A stretch of 64,000 bases of DNA from Pseudomonas sp. Irchel s3f7 (GCF_900187615.1 NZ_FYDO01000013.1:62001-126000); one strand, 5' to 3'. Positions 45,313-54,537 are shown, numbered from the stretch's first letter. Program-made: numbers and translations. Notes: generated from the letters alone by a model not told the origin.

Positions 45313-45630
45313 CTACTGCTGAGGACAGCGGTTCTGACCGCAGCCCCGAAAAAATAAATGGGCTCGCCTGCCGTCGTTGCACTTGGCCATGGCCGTTCGT
45401 GTGAATCGCCCCGGATTTTCTAGACACCTTGCAAGCTCATTGCGCACCGCTTTCACGCGTACGATTGCGACAGCAATACCGTCACCATCGATATGGAGAA
45501 ATCGCCCGTTTTCAACAATCAGGAGATCCTCGGAAGGATCTAAGTTTGGATGCCAATGACGAACTTCGAGGGTTTTCTCCCCAGAAGCGATTCGAGCGCC
45601 GCTGGGCCGTACAATTGATAAGGCTTTGAT
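45313..45630 (-). pseudogene. ASCH-domain gene with ATC in place of the start codon
   Basis: A ribosome site (AGGAGAG) is followed at the right distance by ATC, not ATG, and then by KALSIVRPSGARIASGEKT, LEVRHW and DLLIVENGRFLHIDGDG, the start of ASCH-domain proteins, which bind or cleave modified nucleosides. After VAIVRVKAVR the sequence no longer follows the family and stops at 45313, so the C-terminus is also lost. Both defects suggest a pseudogene, unless ATC is used as a weak start. 44991-45312 holds no other gene. Confidence 0.55.
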
Positions 45631-45655
45631 GGTTCTCTCCTAAAGGGTAGCGTCC

Positions 45656-45667
45656 GTAAGCGTCTGC
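45656..45667. repeat. Possible IS66-type terminal sequence
   Basis: GTAAGCGTCTGC. IS66-family inverted repeats begin GTAAGCG. It lies 577 bp beyond the IS66 transposase remnant, with the small kinase gene between. Confidence 0.3.
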
Positions 45668-45703
45668 TAATTACACCTTGCGACCTTGGGCCTTTAGCTG
45701 GCG

Positions 45704-46210
45704 CTACTCCTTGGATAAAAATCGTTCGGTGATCATCGCCACCGCCACCGCCGGAGACGTCAGGGCTGTGTCTATCTTAAACGGAGCGCTTTCCCACGCC
45801 TCGTATTCATGATCCAGTACAGACTGCCAGGTTGGTGGAGTCAGCCCAGGAATATCAATCTTTCTGGTTTCTACCCGGCGCTGGTGTTCATGTTTATCAG
45901 AGCAGATCACTTGGATGTTCACTAATGGAGCACCAGAGCGTGTGGCGATATCGCTCCACGCCTTTCGGCTTTCGATTACTGGGTTAACACAGTCAACTAT
46001 GACCGTGCTGCCAAAACGAAGATTGCTTAGAGCAAGCTCATTGGCGACCATGTACCCGCTCCGCCCTACGTCTTGTGCAAGAGCACCGGAGTCTCGAATA
46101 GCCTGCTCAATCGTATCGATCCGCAGATACACGGCACTTGTTCTGGTGGCAAGGTCACTTGCGATAGTCGTTTTTCCGGTACCTGGAAGGCCGCTGAAGA
46201 CAATGAGCAT
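45704..46210 (-). CDS. AAA/P-loop kinase, small
   Basis: A 168-residue P-loop protein with Walker A GLPGTGKTT at residues 7-15, an YLRIDTIEQAI segment, and IVDCVNP as the Walker B region. It resembles zeta-toxin/adenylylsulfate-kinase-like small kinases of unknown substrate. The gene ends in a normal stop and seems complete. It lies between an IS66 fragment and an IS66-end-like sequence and could be a passenger. Confidence 0.75.
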   Translation of the reverse strand: MLIVFSGLPGTGKTTIASDLATRTSAVYLRIDTIEQAIRDSGALAQDVGRSGYMVANELALSNLRFGSTVIVDCVNPVIESRKAWSDIATRSGAPLVNIQVICSDKHEHQRRVETRKIDIPGLTPPTWQSVLDHEYEAWESAPFKIDTALTSPAVAVAMITERFLSKE

Positions 46211-46232
46211 TCTATGTCCTTAGGTTAGTGAG

Positions 46233-46790
46233 TTAACCCAGTTTAGGTGGCTGCCAGTTATGCGGCAGCAACTGATCGATTTCACTCGCCCGCTGTGTTG
46301 GCAGCCGCGTGAGAACATCCTTCAAAAAAGCATACGGATCATGCCCATTCAACCGCGCAGACTGGATCAAACTCATGATCGCCGCTGCCCGTTTGCCGCT
46401 GCGTAGCGACCCTGCGAAGAGCCAGTTCTTGCGTCCAAGAGCCCAGGGGCGGATCTGGTTCTCGGCCCAATTGTTGTCAATGGGTACGGCCCCGTCATCG
46501 AGGTAGCGCGACAGCTCTGCCCAGCGTTTCAGGCTGTAATCCAACGCTCTGCTGATAGCCGAGCCTTCGGGCACAAGATCACGCTGGGCGATCATCCAGG
46601 CATGCAGCCTATCCATCACTGGTAAGGCTTTTTCTTGCCGTATTCGACGCCGTAAATCCGGTTCAAGGTCGCGGCCTTCGCTCTCGATTTCGTACAGCAA
46701 CTGGATATAACGCAGGGCCTGCTCGGCGAGCAGGCTCTTGTTGGTGGCGTGCAAGTCGAAGAACTTGCGTCGCGCATGACTTGGCCGGAC
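46233..46790 (-). pseudogene. IS66-family transposase, C-terminal part
   Basis: About 185 codons from HARRKFFDLHATNKS through VPIDNNWAENQIRPWALGRKNW (the IS66 signature with the Asn-Asn-x-Glu metal site) to LPHNWQPPKLG. The N-terminal two-thirds and the helper genes tnpA and tnpB are missing, with sequence changing near 46790 to a TonB-receptor tail on the other strand. It cannot move by itself. Confidence 0.85.
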
Positions 46791-46791
46791 G

Positions 46792-46932
46792 GATACGCTG
46801 AACAAGCAATACAGCACGGTTTTGGGCCAGCGGGCGACGCTGTTCTATTCACCGACTTACGGACCGGCGTATCTGTATGACTACCAGGGGCGTGGGCGGA
46901 CTTATATGTTGGGTTGGTCGGTGGCTTACTGA
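46792..46932 (+). pseudogene. TonB-dependent receptor, C-terminal tail
   Basis: The frame DTLNKQYSTVLGQRATLFY, then YDYQGRGRTYMLGWSVAY, ending in an aromatic residue and stop, is the typical last barrel strands of a TonB-dependent receptor. The rest of the gene was removed on the IS66 side. A terminator follows (46952-46988). Confidence 0.7.
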
Positions 46933-46951
46933 GCCTTCTCGACGGCTAACG

Positions 46952-46988
46952 TAAAAACCGGCATACCTATTAAGGGTGCCGGTTTTTT
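46952..46988 (+). terminator. Terminator of the receptor remnant
   Basis: AAAAACCGGCA-cctattaagg-TGCCGGTTTTTT stem and T run. Confidence 0.85.
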
Positions 46989-47008
46989 GTGGGGGGGTGG
47001 TAAATAAA

Positions 47009-48115
47009 TCAGCCTGTTTTTTTCGAGTTGTCTGGTTCTGTGAGTTTTATGGAAATAATGCCGTCCTTGGGTACTTTGACTTTGATTTTTTTGTCTGCGG
47101 ATGTCCATTCAATAAAGTAAATTCCACCCATTGACCAAGTGATATGAGCATTGTCCAATGCGCAGTCGGTTTTTACGCCATAACTTGGTATTTCTTTGTA
47201 TCTAGCACAGGTAGCATCGTTAAACAGTACTTGCTCGGCCTTATAGTTTCCAATGCCCAGTTGCTTAACGACATTGCCAGGCAGCACGTTCATGGTGTTA
47301 GTCACCAAGAGCAGAAAAAAAGCAAGAGGAGGGGTCATCAGCAGCAGGAATCGTTGGTCCCTTCTGCCGAGCGCAGTCAGGAACGTCAATAAAAGCAAAG
47401 TCACCACGAAGGAGAGAATCATAAAAGGGTATTGACCCAGCATCGCGGTGATTTCAGGAAACGCGTGATCTACTGTCAAGGTGGACAGGAGCGCCACAAT
47501 GTTACAAACGGAAAAGGCGAGGAAGGCTGTGAAAGTGAATCTCAACCAACTCCAGGAGGGAAGTTCGTAGTTTTGTTGTAGCAGTCCACCAAATATAAGG
47601 CCGACTACGATTGGTGCCAAAATCAAACTGATGGTGTGTGCAATGTCGTCATCAAAAAAATAAATAGATGATATGAGGGATAAGTTGCAAATCAGTGCAG
47701 GCAGCACAAAGTAGATATTGATTAGCCTGTGATCAAGTTTTTCTTTGGGGTTAAGATTGTTGATTCGGTATTCAAGCTCGTCACGGACTTGTTTTTCACT
47801 GAAAAACATTTCAGACCAAATCCACGCGGGAGCGGCAAATCCAAGCCCCACTACAACAAGCACCGAACCGCCGAGAACGGCAGCTGCGGCTAATAGAGAC
47901 AAGAAGCTGAACAGGTCGAAGTCGGGGTAGAAGTTGTGTTGGCAAAAATAAACCAGAAAGATCAAGAAGCCAAACGCCAGAGAGGCGGTCTGGAATAATT
48001 TCCAATTGTGTTTTGCTACAAAGCCTAGAGCCAAGTCCAGCTCTTGAAATTGAGTGTTGCCTGATTTTTTTTCTTGCTTGGTTTCAGGGGCGTTCATCGG
48101 TGCATCCTTGCTCAT
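47009..48115 (-). CDS. Multi-pass membrane protein, unknown
   Basis: A 368-residue protein. A polar N-terminus of about 35 residues is followed by roughly eight hydrophobic segments up to about residue 280 (for example FGFLIFLVYFCQHNF, GSVLVVVGLGFAAPAW, PLAFFLLLVTNTMNV). A soluble C-terminal domain (about 285-368: QVLFNDATCARYKEI, IKVKVPKDGIISIKL) then follows. The start may be the ATG at 48115 or the MNAPETKQ ATG six codons later. I do not recognise the family. It is AT-richer than the core and sits just left of the tRNA-Phe repeat, so it looks acquired. Confidence 0.6.
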   Translation of the reverse strand: MSKDAPMNAPETKQEKKSGNTQFQELDLALGFVAKHNWKLFQTASLAFGFLIFLVYFCQHNFYPDFDLFSFLSLLAAAAVLGGSVLVVVGLGFAAPAWIWSEMFFSEKQVRDELEYRINNLNPKEKLDHRLINIYFVLPALICNLSLISSIYFFDDDIAHTISLILAPIVVGLIFGGLLQQNYELPSWSWLRFTFTAFLAFSVCNIVALLSTLTVDHAFPEITAMLGQYPFMILSFVVTLLLLTFLTALGRRDQRFLLLMTPPLAFFLLLVTNTMNVLPGNVVKQLGIGNYKAEQVLFNDATCARYKEIPSYGVKTDCALDNAHITWSMGGIYFIEWTSADKKIKVKVPKDGIISIKLTEPDNSKKTG

Positions 48116-48195
48116 GATTCATCGAGAATTGGGAGTGAAGCACTGGGTCGGCACGTAGGCCTCCTTGGCTTCCGATTTATCGCAGGCATAAAAAA

Positions 48196-48222
48196 ACCCT
48201 GAATCTTGCGATTCAGGGTTTT
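48196..48222 (-). terminator. Terminator of tRNA-Phe
   Basis: AACCCTGAATCTTGCGATTC+AGGGTT stem, downstream of the tRNA on the minus strand. Confidence 0.85.
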
Positions 48223-48229
48223 CGGTATT

Positions 48230-48305
48230 TGGTGCCCAGAGACGGAATCGAACCGCCGACACGGGGATTTTCAATCCCCTGCTCTACCGACTGAGCTATC
48301 TGGGC
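48230..48305 (-). tRNA. tRNA-Phe (anticodon GAA)
   Basis: 76 nt with encoded CCA. The acceptor GCCCAGA/TCTGGGC pairs, and the anticodon arm GGGGA-TTGAAAA-TCCCC and T-arm GGTTCGATTCC are intact. It follows yggX on the same strand, as in PAO1. Its 3' end is duplicated at 43156-43229. Confidence 0.96.
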
Positions 48306-48408
48306 AACGGGGCGCATTAAACGGGTTTTTCAGGGGGTCGTCAAGCAAGTTTTCAAAAAAATTTTAATTATTACCGTCGCTTACGTGCCGCCCCCCGATA
48401 AATCGGGG

Positions 48409-48681
48409 TTATTCCGACGGCGGCACGTAGCCTTCGGCCTTGGCGTAATCCTCGCCGGAGAAGTACTTGTCCATTTCTCCCTGAAGATATTTGCGATCTT
48501 CGGCGTTCATCATGTTCAGGCGTTTTTCGTTGATCAGCAGGGTCTGGTGTTTTTGCCAGTCGGCCCAGGCCTTTTGCGAGACGTGATCAAAAATGTCCTG
48601 GCCTTTGGCGCCCGGGAACGGAGCGCGCTCCAGGCCTGGCAGTTCTTCTTTGTACTTGCGGCACATGATGGTGCGGGTCAT
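48409..48681 (-). CDS. yggX: Fe(2+)-trafficking protein YggX
   Basis: A 90-residue YggX homologue with the invariant Cys7 in [14 protein letters not shown] and the [10 protein letters not shown] and [16 protein letters not shown] segments. YggX protects Fe-S enzymes such as MutY from oxidative damage. It overlaps mutY by four bases, the well-known mutY-yggX pairing. Confidence 0.96.
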   Translation of the reverse strand: MTRTIMCRKYKEELPGLERAPFPGAKGQDIFDHVSQKAWADWQKHQTLLINEKRLNMMNAEDRKYLQGEMDKYFSGEDYAKAEGYVPPSE

Positions 48682-49745
48682 GACGACTCTCCTGCGTTCA
48701 ATACGGCGGCCGCGCGTTCGAGCAAGGTTTTGACCGGGGCGGCAAGGCCCAGGCGCGGCGGGGTGGCGAGGTTATACCAGAGCCAGTCGGCCTCGGCCAC
48801 GTGATGGCCGGACTCCTGGACCTGAACCAGCCAGGGTTCGATGGATAACTGGAAATGGCTGAAGGTGTGCACCAGGTTTGGCAGCGCCTGTTGTGCGCCC
48901 AGTTCCAGCGAGTGCTGCGACGCCAGATGTTGCAGGTCGTCGAGGTCGTCGAGTTCCGGCAAGCTCCAGAGACCGCCCCACAGGCCCGTGGAAGGGCGAC
49001 GATAAAGCAGGATCGCACCTTCACCGTTGGCGAGCATCGGCATCAACGTGCGCTTCTGTGGGATGGCTTTGCGCGGCTTGGGGATCGGGTAGCGGGTTTC
49101 CAGGCCGAGCATGTGCGCTTCACAGCCCTTTTCCAGCGGGCAGAGCAGGCAACTCGGTTTGCTGCGGGTGCAAAGCGTAGCGCCCAAATCCATCATCGCC
49201 TGGGTGTAGGCGTTGACCCGATCATGCGGCGTAAAGCGCTCAGCGTTGGCCCAGAGCTGTTTGGCGACCTTCGGCTCGCCGGGGTAGCCCTCCTGCGCGG
49301 TAAAGCGCGCCAGCACGCGTTTGACGTTGCCGTCGAGGATCGGCGCGCGCAGGCCCATGCTGATGCTGGCGATGGCGCCAGCGGTGGACAGGCCGATCCC
49401 CGGCAAATCAGTGAGTTTTTCCACATCCCGAGGAAATTCGCCGCCGTACTGTTCGACGACGATCTTCGCGGTCTTCTGCAAATTGCGCGCACGGGTGTAG
49501 TAACCCAGGCCCGTCCACAAGTGCAGCACTTCGTCTTCCGGTGCCGCTGCCAGGGCTTCGACCGTCGGCAACGAGGCCATGAAACGGTCAAAGTAGTTCA
49601 GCACGGTGCTGACCTGGGTCTGCTGCAACATGATTTCCGAGACCCATACCCGATACGGGTTGATGTCCTGCTGCCAGGGCAAATCGTGCCGGCCATGGCG
49701 GTCGAACCAGTCCAGCACCGCCGTTGAAAACTGCTCGGCTCTCAT
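48678..49745 (-). CDS. mutY: A/G-specific adenine glycosylase MutY
   Basis: A 355-residue DNA glycosylase that removes A from A:8-oxoG pairs. The helix-hairpin-helix [16 protein letters not shown] with the catalytic Asp ([11 protein letters not shown]), the EIMLQQTQV helix and the 4Fe-4S cluster cysteines ([17 protein letters not shown]) are intact. The C-terminal NUDIX-like domain (about 235-355) reads the oxidised base. The start [10 protein letters not shown] at 49743-49745 overlaps asmA by four bases; the longer frame is a shadow. Confidence 0.96.
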   Translation of the reverse strand: MRAEQFSTAVLDWFDRHGRHDLPWQQDINPYRVWVSEIMLQQTQVSTVLNYFDRFMASLPTVEALAAAPEDEVLHLWTGLGYYTRARNLQKTAKIVVEQYGGEFPRDVEKLTDLPGIGLSTAGAIASISMGLRAPILDGNVKRVLARFTAQEGYPGEPKVAKQLWANAERFTPHDRVNAYTQAMMDLGATLCTRSKPSCLLCPLEKGCEAHMLGLETRYPIPKPRKAIPQKRTLMPMLANGEGAILLYRRPSTGLWGGLWSLPELDDLDDLQHLASQHSLELGAQQALPNLVHTFSHFQLSIEPWLVQVQESGHHVAEADWLWYNLATPPRLGLAAPVKTLLERAAAVLNAGESS

Positions 49746-51976
49746 TGCTTGAACAGCCCCTTGAGCGCGTCTTTGAGTTTCGGGTCGACCTTGTCGCCCC
49801 ATTTCTCGTCGATTTTTTCGCTGATTCTGTCGCCAGCCAGTTTGCCCGCGACCTGGCCCATGCGGTCGTTATCCAGGCGGCAAGCCTTGGCACCCAGCTC
49901 CAGCGGGCCGCGGCAGCGCAGTGGCCACTCGATAGCGGCAAACTTCTCGTTGACCTGGCAAGCCGGGTCCGGCATGTCGCTCTTGTCGCCTTCGACGACA
50001 ATGCCGACGCGGTAATCCATACCCAGGACTCTCAAGTCGATGTCGCCATTGCCGTTGACGGTCATGCCCGGGATGCGCACTTTCAGATCCGGGTTGCTGG
50101 CCACGCCATTACGGAACGTCAGGTTACCCTTGAGCTCCTGGAACGGTGTGTCCTTGCCGCGAGGCTCGCCGCTGAGGGATTTGCGGTTGAGCGTGGCGAT
50201 GCCTTTGCACAGCTGTTGTTCGAGGTTGGCATTGAGCAGCACGCCGTTGTTGATGACGAAGCTGGTGGTGCCGTTGAGGGTTTCGATCAGCGCTTTCTGG
50301 CTGTTGCCGTTGCCGGTCAGGTTGCTGTTGAGCGTGACCAGGCCTTTGACCGGCGGATTCTTGCCCTGGCTTTCGAGGATTTTCTCTGCCGGGACGCGGC
50401 TGATCTTCGTCAGCAGGTTCAGCGCCGGTACAGGCTGGCGCAGATCGAGGGTGCCAGCGGCGTTGAAGTTGCCTTCGTACAGGTTGCCGCTCAGGTTCAC
50501 CAGGGTCAGCAGACCACCCTGGCCGGTGGCCTTGAGCGCGGCGTTTTGAATCGGCAGGTTTTCCAGGGTCAACAGGCCGAAGCTCAGGTCGGCGTCCACA
50601 TCGAGTTTGCTCAGGCGCTCCACCGGCAACAGGCGTTCGTTGCTCCAGGCCTCTTTGGTCGGCGATGGCGGCAGCGGGGTGCTGCCGGCGCCCGCCATGG
50701 CATCGGCTTCGGTACTTGCGACTTCGGCTTGGCGCACTTGCTTGGCGCTGTTGGCCTCAGCAGATTTCGGCGGCAGGTAACGGTCAACGTTGAAGGTGTC
50801 TGCCTTGAGGTTGGCGCGCAGTGATTGCTTGGCGAAGTCTTCGACGGCGATGCGGCCGCTGAAGCTGCTGTCATCGAGTTTCAGGTTGATGTTGTCGAAT
50901 GCCACGCTGGTCGGCGTGCCCGTCAGGCGAGTGACCAGCTCGACTTTACTCAGGCTGCCTTCGGCCATGGCCGGGAGTTTCTGGCCGATGCTGTCGACGA
51001 ATTTCGCCAGGTCGAATTGGGCAATCGAAAGGCCGCCGTTGATCTGCGGGGTCTTGTCGAGGTCGTTGACCTTCAGTTCACCCAGTGCCCGCAACTGGTT
51101 CGCGGAAATTTTGATACCGGTCCACTCGGCGACATTGGCAGCCTTGTCCAGCAGCAGCTGGCCCTGAGCGGCGAAGGTCATGGTTTTGCCTTGCAGCGGG
51201 TCGCCTGCGACTTCGCCGGACAGTTTCATGTCTTCGAATTTGTAGCGCTGCAAGGCGCGCTCGAAGCGCAGCTCGCCATTGAGCTCGGTGCGCACGCGCA
51301 AGACGGGTTGATTGGTGCCCAGGAATGCAGTGAGTTTGACCGGAATGTTGGTGGAATCATGTACTGCGCCGGTGCTCAGCTGGATGCTTTCGGCGTTGAA
51401 TTGCTTGCCGGTTTTTTCGTCGTTGTACTCGACGCGGGCGTTGTTGACGGTGAGGCTGTCGATGTCCAGTCGCATCGGCTGCGACGGTTTTTCCGCTTGG
51501 ACGGTCGTGTCCGGGGCAGACTCACCGGCGTTCGCCGCAGGCGCGGTGGTGGCGTCGGCAGTGGTCGGGACAGGCTTCTTGCCCACGTCTTCCCAGTTGC
51601 CGTGGCCGTCCTTGTCGCGGTTCAGGCGCAGGTTCAGGCCTTCGACGCGTACGTCGCTCATTTGCACTTCACGGCGCAGCAGCGGCAGTACGCGCACCGA
51701 CAGACCGAGCATTTGCAGGTCGGCGAACGGTTCGGCCGGTTTGATCAGGGTCGCGACACTGGCGTCGTGCAATTCCAGGCCCAGCCACGGGAACAGGCTC
51801 CAGCCGATATCGCCATTGAGCGTCAGCTCGATGTGGGCCTTGTCGCGGGCAATCTGGCGAATCTCGTCTTTGTAGTCGTTGGGATCGAAGAGGTGGGTCA
51901 GGGCAAAGCCCAGTGCCACAATGATCAGCAACAGCCCGAGAAGTACCAGACCCAGGATTTTGCCGAACGCTTTCAT
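49742..51976 (-). CDS. asmA: AsmA-family protein
   Basis: A 744-residue protein with one N-terminal membrane helix (about residues 8-26) and a long periplasmic part with the AsmA repeats near both ends (DIGWSLFPWLGLELHDASV at the start; LKGNLTFRNGVASNPDLKV towards the end). AsmA-like proteins are bridge-like lipid carriers thought to support outer-membrane lipid balance. It is the first gene of asmA-mutY-yggX. Confidence 0.92.
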   Translation of the reverse strand: MKAFGKILGLVLLGLLLIIVALGFALTHLFDPNDYKDEIRQIARDKAHIELTLNGDIGWSLFPWLGLELHDASVATLIKPAEPFADLQMLGLSVRVLPLLRREVQMSDVRVEGLNLRLNRDKDGHGNWEDVGKKPVPTTADATTAPAANAGESAPDTTVQAEKPSQPMRLDIDSLTVNNARVEYNDEKTGKQFNAESIQLSTGAVHDSTNIPVKLTAFLGTNQPVLRVRTELNGELRFERALQRYKFEDMKLSGEVAGDPLQGKTMTFAAQGQLLLDKAANVAEWTGIKISANQLRALGELKVNDLDKTPQINGGLSIAQFDLAKFVDSIGQKLPAMAEGSLSKVELVTRLTGTPTSVAFDNINLKLDDSSFSGRIAVEDFAKQSLRANLKADTFNVDRYLPPKSAEANSAKQVRQAEVASTEADAMAGAGSTPLPPSPTKEAWSNERLLPVERLSKLDVDADLSFGLLTLENLPIQNAALKATGQGGLLTLVNLSGNLYEGNFNAAGTLDLRQPVPALNLLTKISRVPAEKILESQGKNPPVKGLVTLNSNLTGNGNSQKALIETLNGTTSFVINNGVLLNANLEQQLCKGIATLNRKSLSGEPRGKDTPFQELKGNLTFRNGVASNPDLKVRIPGMTVNGNGDIDLRVLGMDYRVGIVVEGDKSDMPDPACQVNEKFAAIEWPLRCRGPLELGAKACRLDNDRMGQVAGKLAGDRISEKIDEKWGDKVDPKLKDALKGLFKQ

Positions 51977-52054
51977 GGGCGAGTCCTTGTAGTTAGTCGA
52001 ATTCGAAATTTAGCCGGGGAGTATAGCGCCCCGGAACGGACGACCGGTCAGCGA

Positions 52055-52459
52055 TCAATCGGTCAATACCTGCAGGGGCACATTCAGTTTGGTCGCCAGC
52101 GCCTGAGCCTCCAAATGCCCGGCAGGTGCCAACAGACACAATGTCGCGCCCGATTGCGCAGCCGTATTCCGGGCTTCAGCCACCAGGCGTTCGGCGACCC
52201 CGCGGCGACGGGTAATTTTTCGTACGCAAATTTGGGACAAGTACCAAACGTCTTGGTGCCGTTGCAAACGAGCGGCTCCGAGCAGGCGATCATTGAAGCG
52301 GCCGGCGATCAGCGAGCCGTCTCGCAAACAGTCTTCGATCAATTGCGCATCCCCGGAAAACGGGGCGAACAGCCATTCGGGAGCGTCGCGGTAAATTTTT
52401 TGCAGATCCTGCAGGTCCTGGTCAGTGGCCTGGTTTAGCGGCTCGACAATGATCGGCAT
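52055..52459 (-). CDS. PanZ/PanM-like acetyl-CoA sensor, GNAT fold
   Basis: A 134-residue GNAT-fold protein. The acetyl-CoA loop is ICVRKITRRRGVAERLV (R-x-x-G-x-A type). Relatives such as E. coli PanZ bind acetyl-CoA and promote maturation and feedback of aspartate decarboxylase PanD in CoA synthesis. The start MPIIVEPLNQATD follows an AGGAG. The longer frame upstream only covers a REP palindrome and is not coding. Confidence 0.8.
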   Translation of the reverse strand: MPIIVEPLNQATDQDLQDLQKIYRDAPEWLFAPFSGDAQLIEDCLRDGSLIAGRFNDRLLGAARLQRHQDVWYLSQICVRKITRRRGVAERLVAEARNTAAQSGATLCLLAPAGHLEAQALATKLNVPLQVLTD

Positions 52460-52492
52460 GGGGACTCCTGTGCAGTTGGAGGGTGCCATTTT

Positions 52493-52560
52493 CTGTAGGC
52501 GCTGCCGAAGGCTGCGATCTTTGAAGATCAAAAGATCGCAGCCTTCGGCAGCGCCTACAG
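52493..52560. repeat. Long REP palindrome
   Basis: CTGTAGGCGCTGCCGAAGGC... and its complement form a nearly perfect inverted repeat of about 30-bp arms around a short AT-rich loop. It is related to the REP at 753-808. Confidence 0.85.
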
Positions 52561-52782
52561 GGGAGGCGTTCACATAATGATGAGATCAGTCGACGTACGA
52601 ATCGTGATGTCAGTTTGGTTTTTCTGTCAGCTGCAAATGGTAACCTTCGCCCGTTCGTCCGTCCTTCTGCGAGTTGTAGTCGCACAACAAATGTTTCACT
52701 CAAAAAAACGGTCATGCCTGCGTGCATAAAGGCCCGGGGTGAACAGTGGCTGGCGAACCATACTAATAATTGGGGATTCACA

Positions 52783-54447
52783 ATGACCACGAGTATCACG
52801 GCGGACGGCTTCAATGCCGAGCAGCCTGCGTTCTTGTCCAAAGAGCGCATTATCGCCAGGCCCGGTTTCAACCGCTGGCTGGTGCCACCGGCCGCGCTGG
52901 CCATTCACCTTTGTATCGGCATGGCCTACGGTTTTTCGGTGTTCTGGTTGCCGCTGTCCAAGGCGCTGGGCGTCACCACACCGGTCGCCTGCGCGCCGGA
53001 CATGAGCTTTATCGCACAAGTGTTTTCGTCTCAGTGTGACTGGCCGATCTCGATGCTCGGCTGGATCTACACCCTGTTCTTCATCTTCCTCGGCTGCTCG
53101 GCCGCGATCTGGGGCGGCTGGCTGGAACATGCCGGGCCACGCAAGGCTGGCGTTGTATCGGCCTTGTGCTGGTGCGGTGGCCTGCTGATTTCGGCGCTGG
53201 GGGTGTATACCCACCAGATCTGGCTGATGTGGATCGGCTCCGGGGTCATTGGCGGTATCGGCCTGGGCCTGGGTTACATCTCGCCGGTGTCGACCTTGAT
53301 CAAGTGGTTCCCGGACAAGCGCGGCATGGCAACTGGCATGGCGATCATGGGCTTCGGCGGTGGCGCGATGGTCGGTGCGCCGTTGGCTGCAGCGCTGATG
53401 GGCCACTTCGCTTCGCCAACCAGCGTCGGTGTGTGGCAGAGCTTTTTGGTGATGGCCGCGATTTACTTCGTGTTCATGATCGGTGGCGCGTTGTCCTACC
53501 GCGTTCCGCCAACCGGCTGGAAGCCTGAAGGCTGGACCGCTCCGGCGAAAAAAGCCTCGAACGCCATGATCACTCACCGTCACGTACACGTGAACGTAGC
53601 GTGGAAAACGCCGCAATTTCGTCTGGTGTGGCTGGTGCTGTGCCTGAACGTATCGGCCGGTATCGGCATCCTGGGCATGGCGTCGCCGCTGTTGCAGGAA
53701 GTGTTCGCAGGCAAATTGCTGGGCAATGACCTGACCTTCGGTCAACTGGACGCCTCGCAACTGGCTTCGATTGCCGCCATCGCTGCCGGTTTCACTGGTT
53801 TGCTGAGCCTGTTCAACATCGGTGGGCGCTTCTTCTGGGCTTCGTTTTCGGACTACCTGGGCCGTAAAAACACTTACTTCGTGTTCTTCGCTCTGGGCTT
53901 TGCCTTGTACGGACTGATTCCGAACCTGGGTCACCTGGGCAGCATCGCGCTGTTCGTGGCGGCGTTTTGCATCATTCTGTCGATGTATGGCGGTGGTTTC
54001 GCGACGGTTCCAGCGTATCTGGCCGACCTGTTCGGTACGCAAATGGTCGGCGCGATTCACGGTCGTCTGCTGACGGCGTGGGCTGCTGCTGGCGTATTGG
54101 GTCCGGTGTTGGTGAACTATCTGCGTGAGTATCAGCTGAGTATCGGCGTCGAGCGCGCGGCAGCGTACGACATCACGCTGTACATCCTCGCCGGCCTGCT
54201 GGTGCTGGGTTTCCTGTGCAACCTGCTGGTGCGTCCGGTGGCGGACAAGTACTTCATGACCGACGCTGAACTGGCTGCCGAACAGGCGCTGGGCCACGAC
54301 AAAGGCGCGGACAGCAGCACGTCGCTGGAGTGGAAAGCGGCGCCGGGCACCAAGCCGTTGGCGATTGCCGCGTGGTTGGTAGTGGGTATTCCGTTGGCGT
54401 GGGGTGTTTGGGTGACCTTGCAGAAGACGGCAGTGCTGTTCCACTAA
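52783..54447 (+). CDS. OFA-family MFS transporter
   Basis: A 554-residue transporter of the oxalate/formate antiporter family of the MFS. The ATG at 52783 begins MTTSITADGFNAEQPAF. There are about 12 helices, and the MFS loop motif follows helix 2 (GGWLEHAGPRKAG) and is repeated later (ASFSDYLGRKNTY). A 40-residue segment with two cysteines between helices 1 and 2 (ACAPDMSFIAQVFSSQC) is unusual and would be periplasmic. The substrate is unknown. The reading frame upstream of the ATG is not coding. Confidence 0.85.
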   Translation: MTTSITADGFNAEQPAFLSKERIIARPGFNRWLVPPAALAIHLCIGMAYGFSVFWLPLSKALGVTTPVACAPDMSFIAQVFSSQCDWPISMLGWIYTLFFIFLGCSAAIWGGWLEHAGPRKAGVVSALCWCGGLLISALGVYTHQIWLMWIGSGVIGGIGLGLGYISPVSTLIKWFPDKRGMATGMAIMGFGGGAMVGAPLAAALMGHFASPTSVGVWQSFLVMAAIYFVFMIGGALSYRVPPTGWKPEGWTAPAKKASNAMITHRHVHVNVAWKTPQFRLVWLVLCLNVSAGIGILGMASPLLQEVFAGKLLGNDLTFGQLDASQLASIAAIAAGFTGLLSLFNIGGRFFWASFSDYLGRKNTYFVFFALGFALYGLIPNLGHLGSIALFVAAFCIILSMYGGGFATVPAYLADLFGTQMVGAIHGRLLTAWAAAGVLGPVLVNYLREYQLSIGVERAAAYDITLYILAGLLVLGFLCNLLVRPVADKYFMTDAELAAEQALGHDKGADSSTSLEWKAAPGTKPLAIAAWLVVGIPLAWGVWVTLQKTAVLFH

Positions 54448-54457
54448 CGCCCAGATT

Positions 54458-54537
54458 CTGTAGGAGCCGGCTTGCTGGCGATCAATGCGGCGCGGTGTGT
54501 CAGGCACACCGCCATCGCTGGCAAGCCAGCTCCTACA
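54458..54537. repeat. REP pair
   Basis: CTGTAGGAGCCGGCTTGCTG and its complement around the hairpin GTGTGTCAGGCACAC, after the transporter stop. The spacer matches that of the REP at 6999-7077. Confidence 0.85.

Larger units (their letters stand above)
43156..48254. mobile_element. Integrated segment at tRNA-Phe, without integrase
   Basis: 5.0 kb between direct repeats of the tRNA-Phe 3' end. It holds a permease, an ASCH remnant, a kinase, an IS66 remnant, a TonB-receptor tail and a membrane protein. No integrase is left, so it would be a degraded island or the product of repeat-driven rearrangement. Confidence 0.6.
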
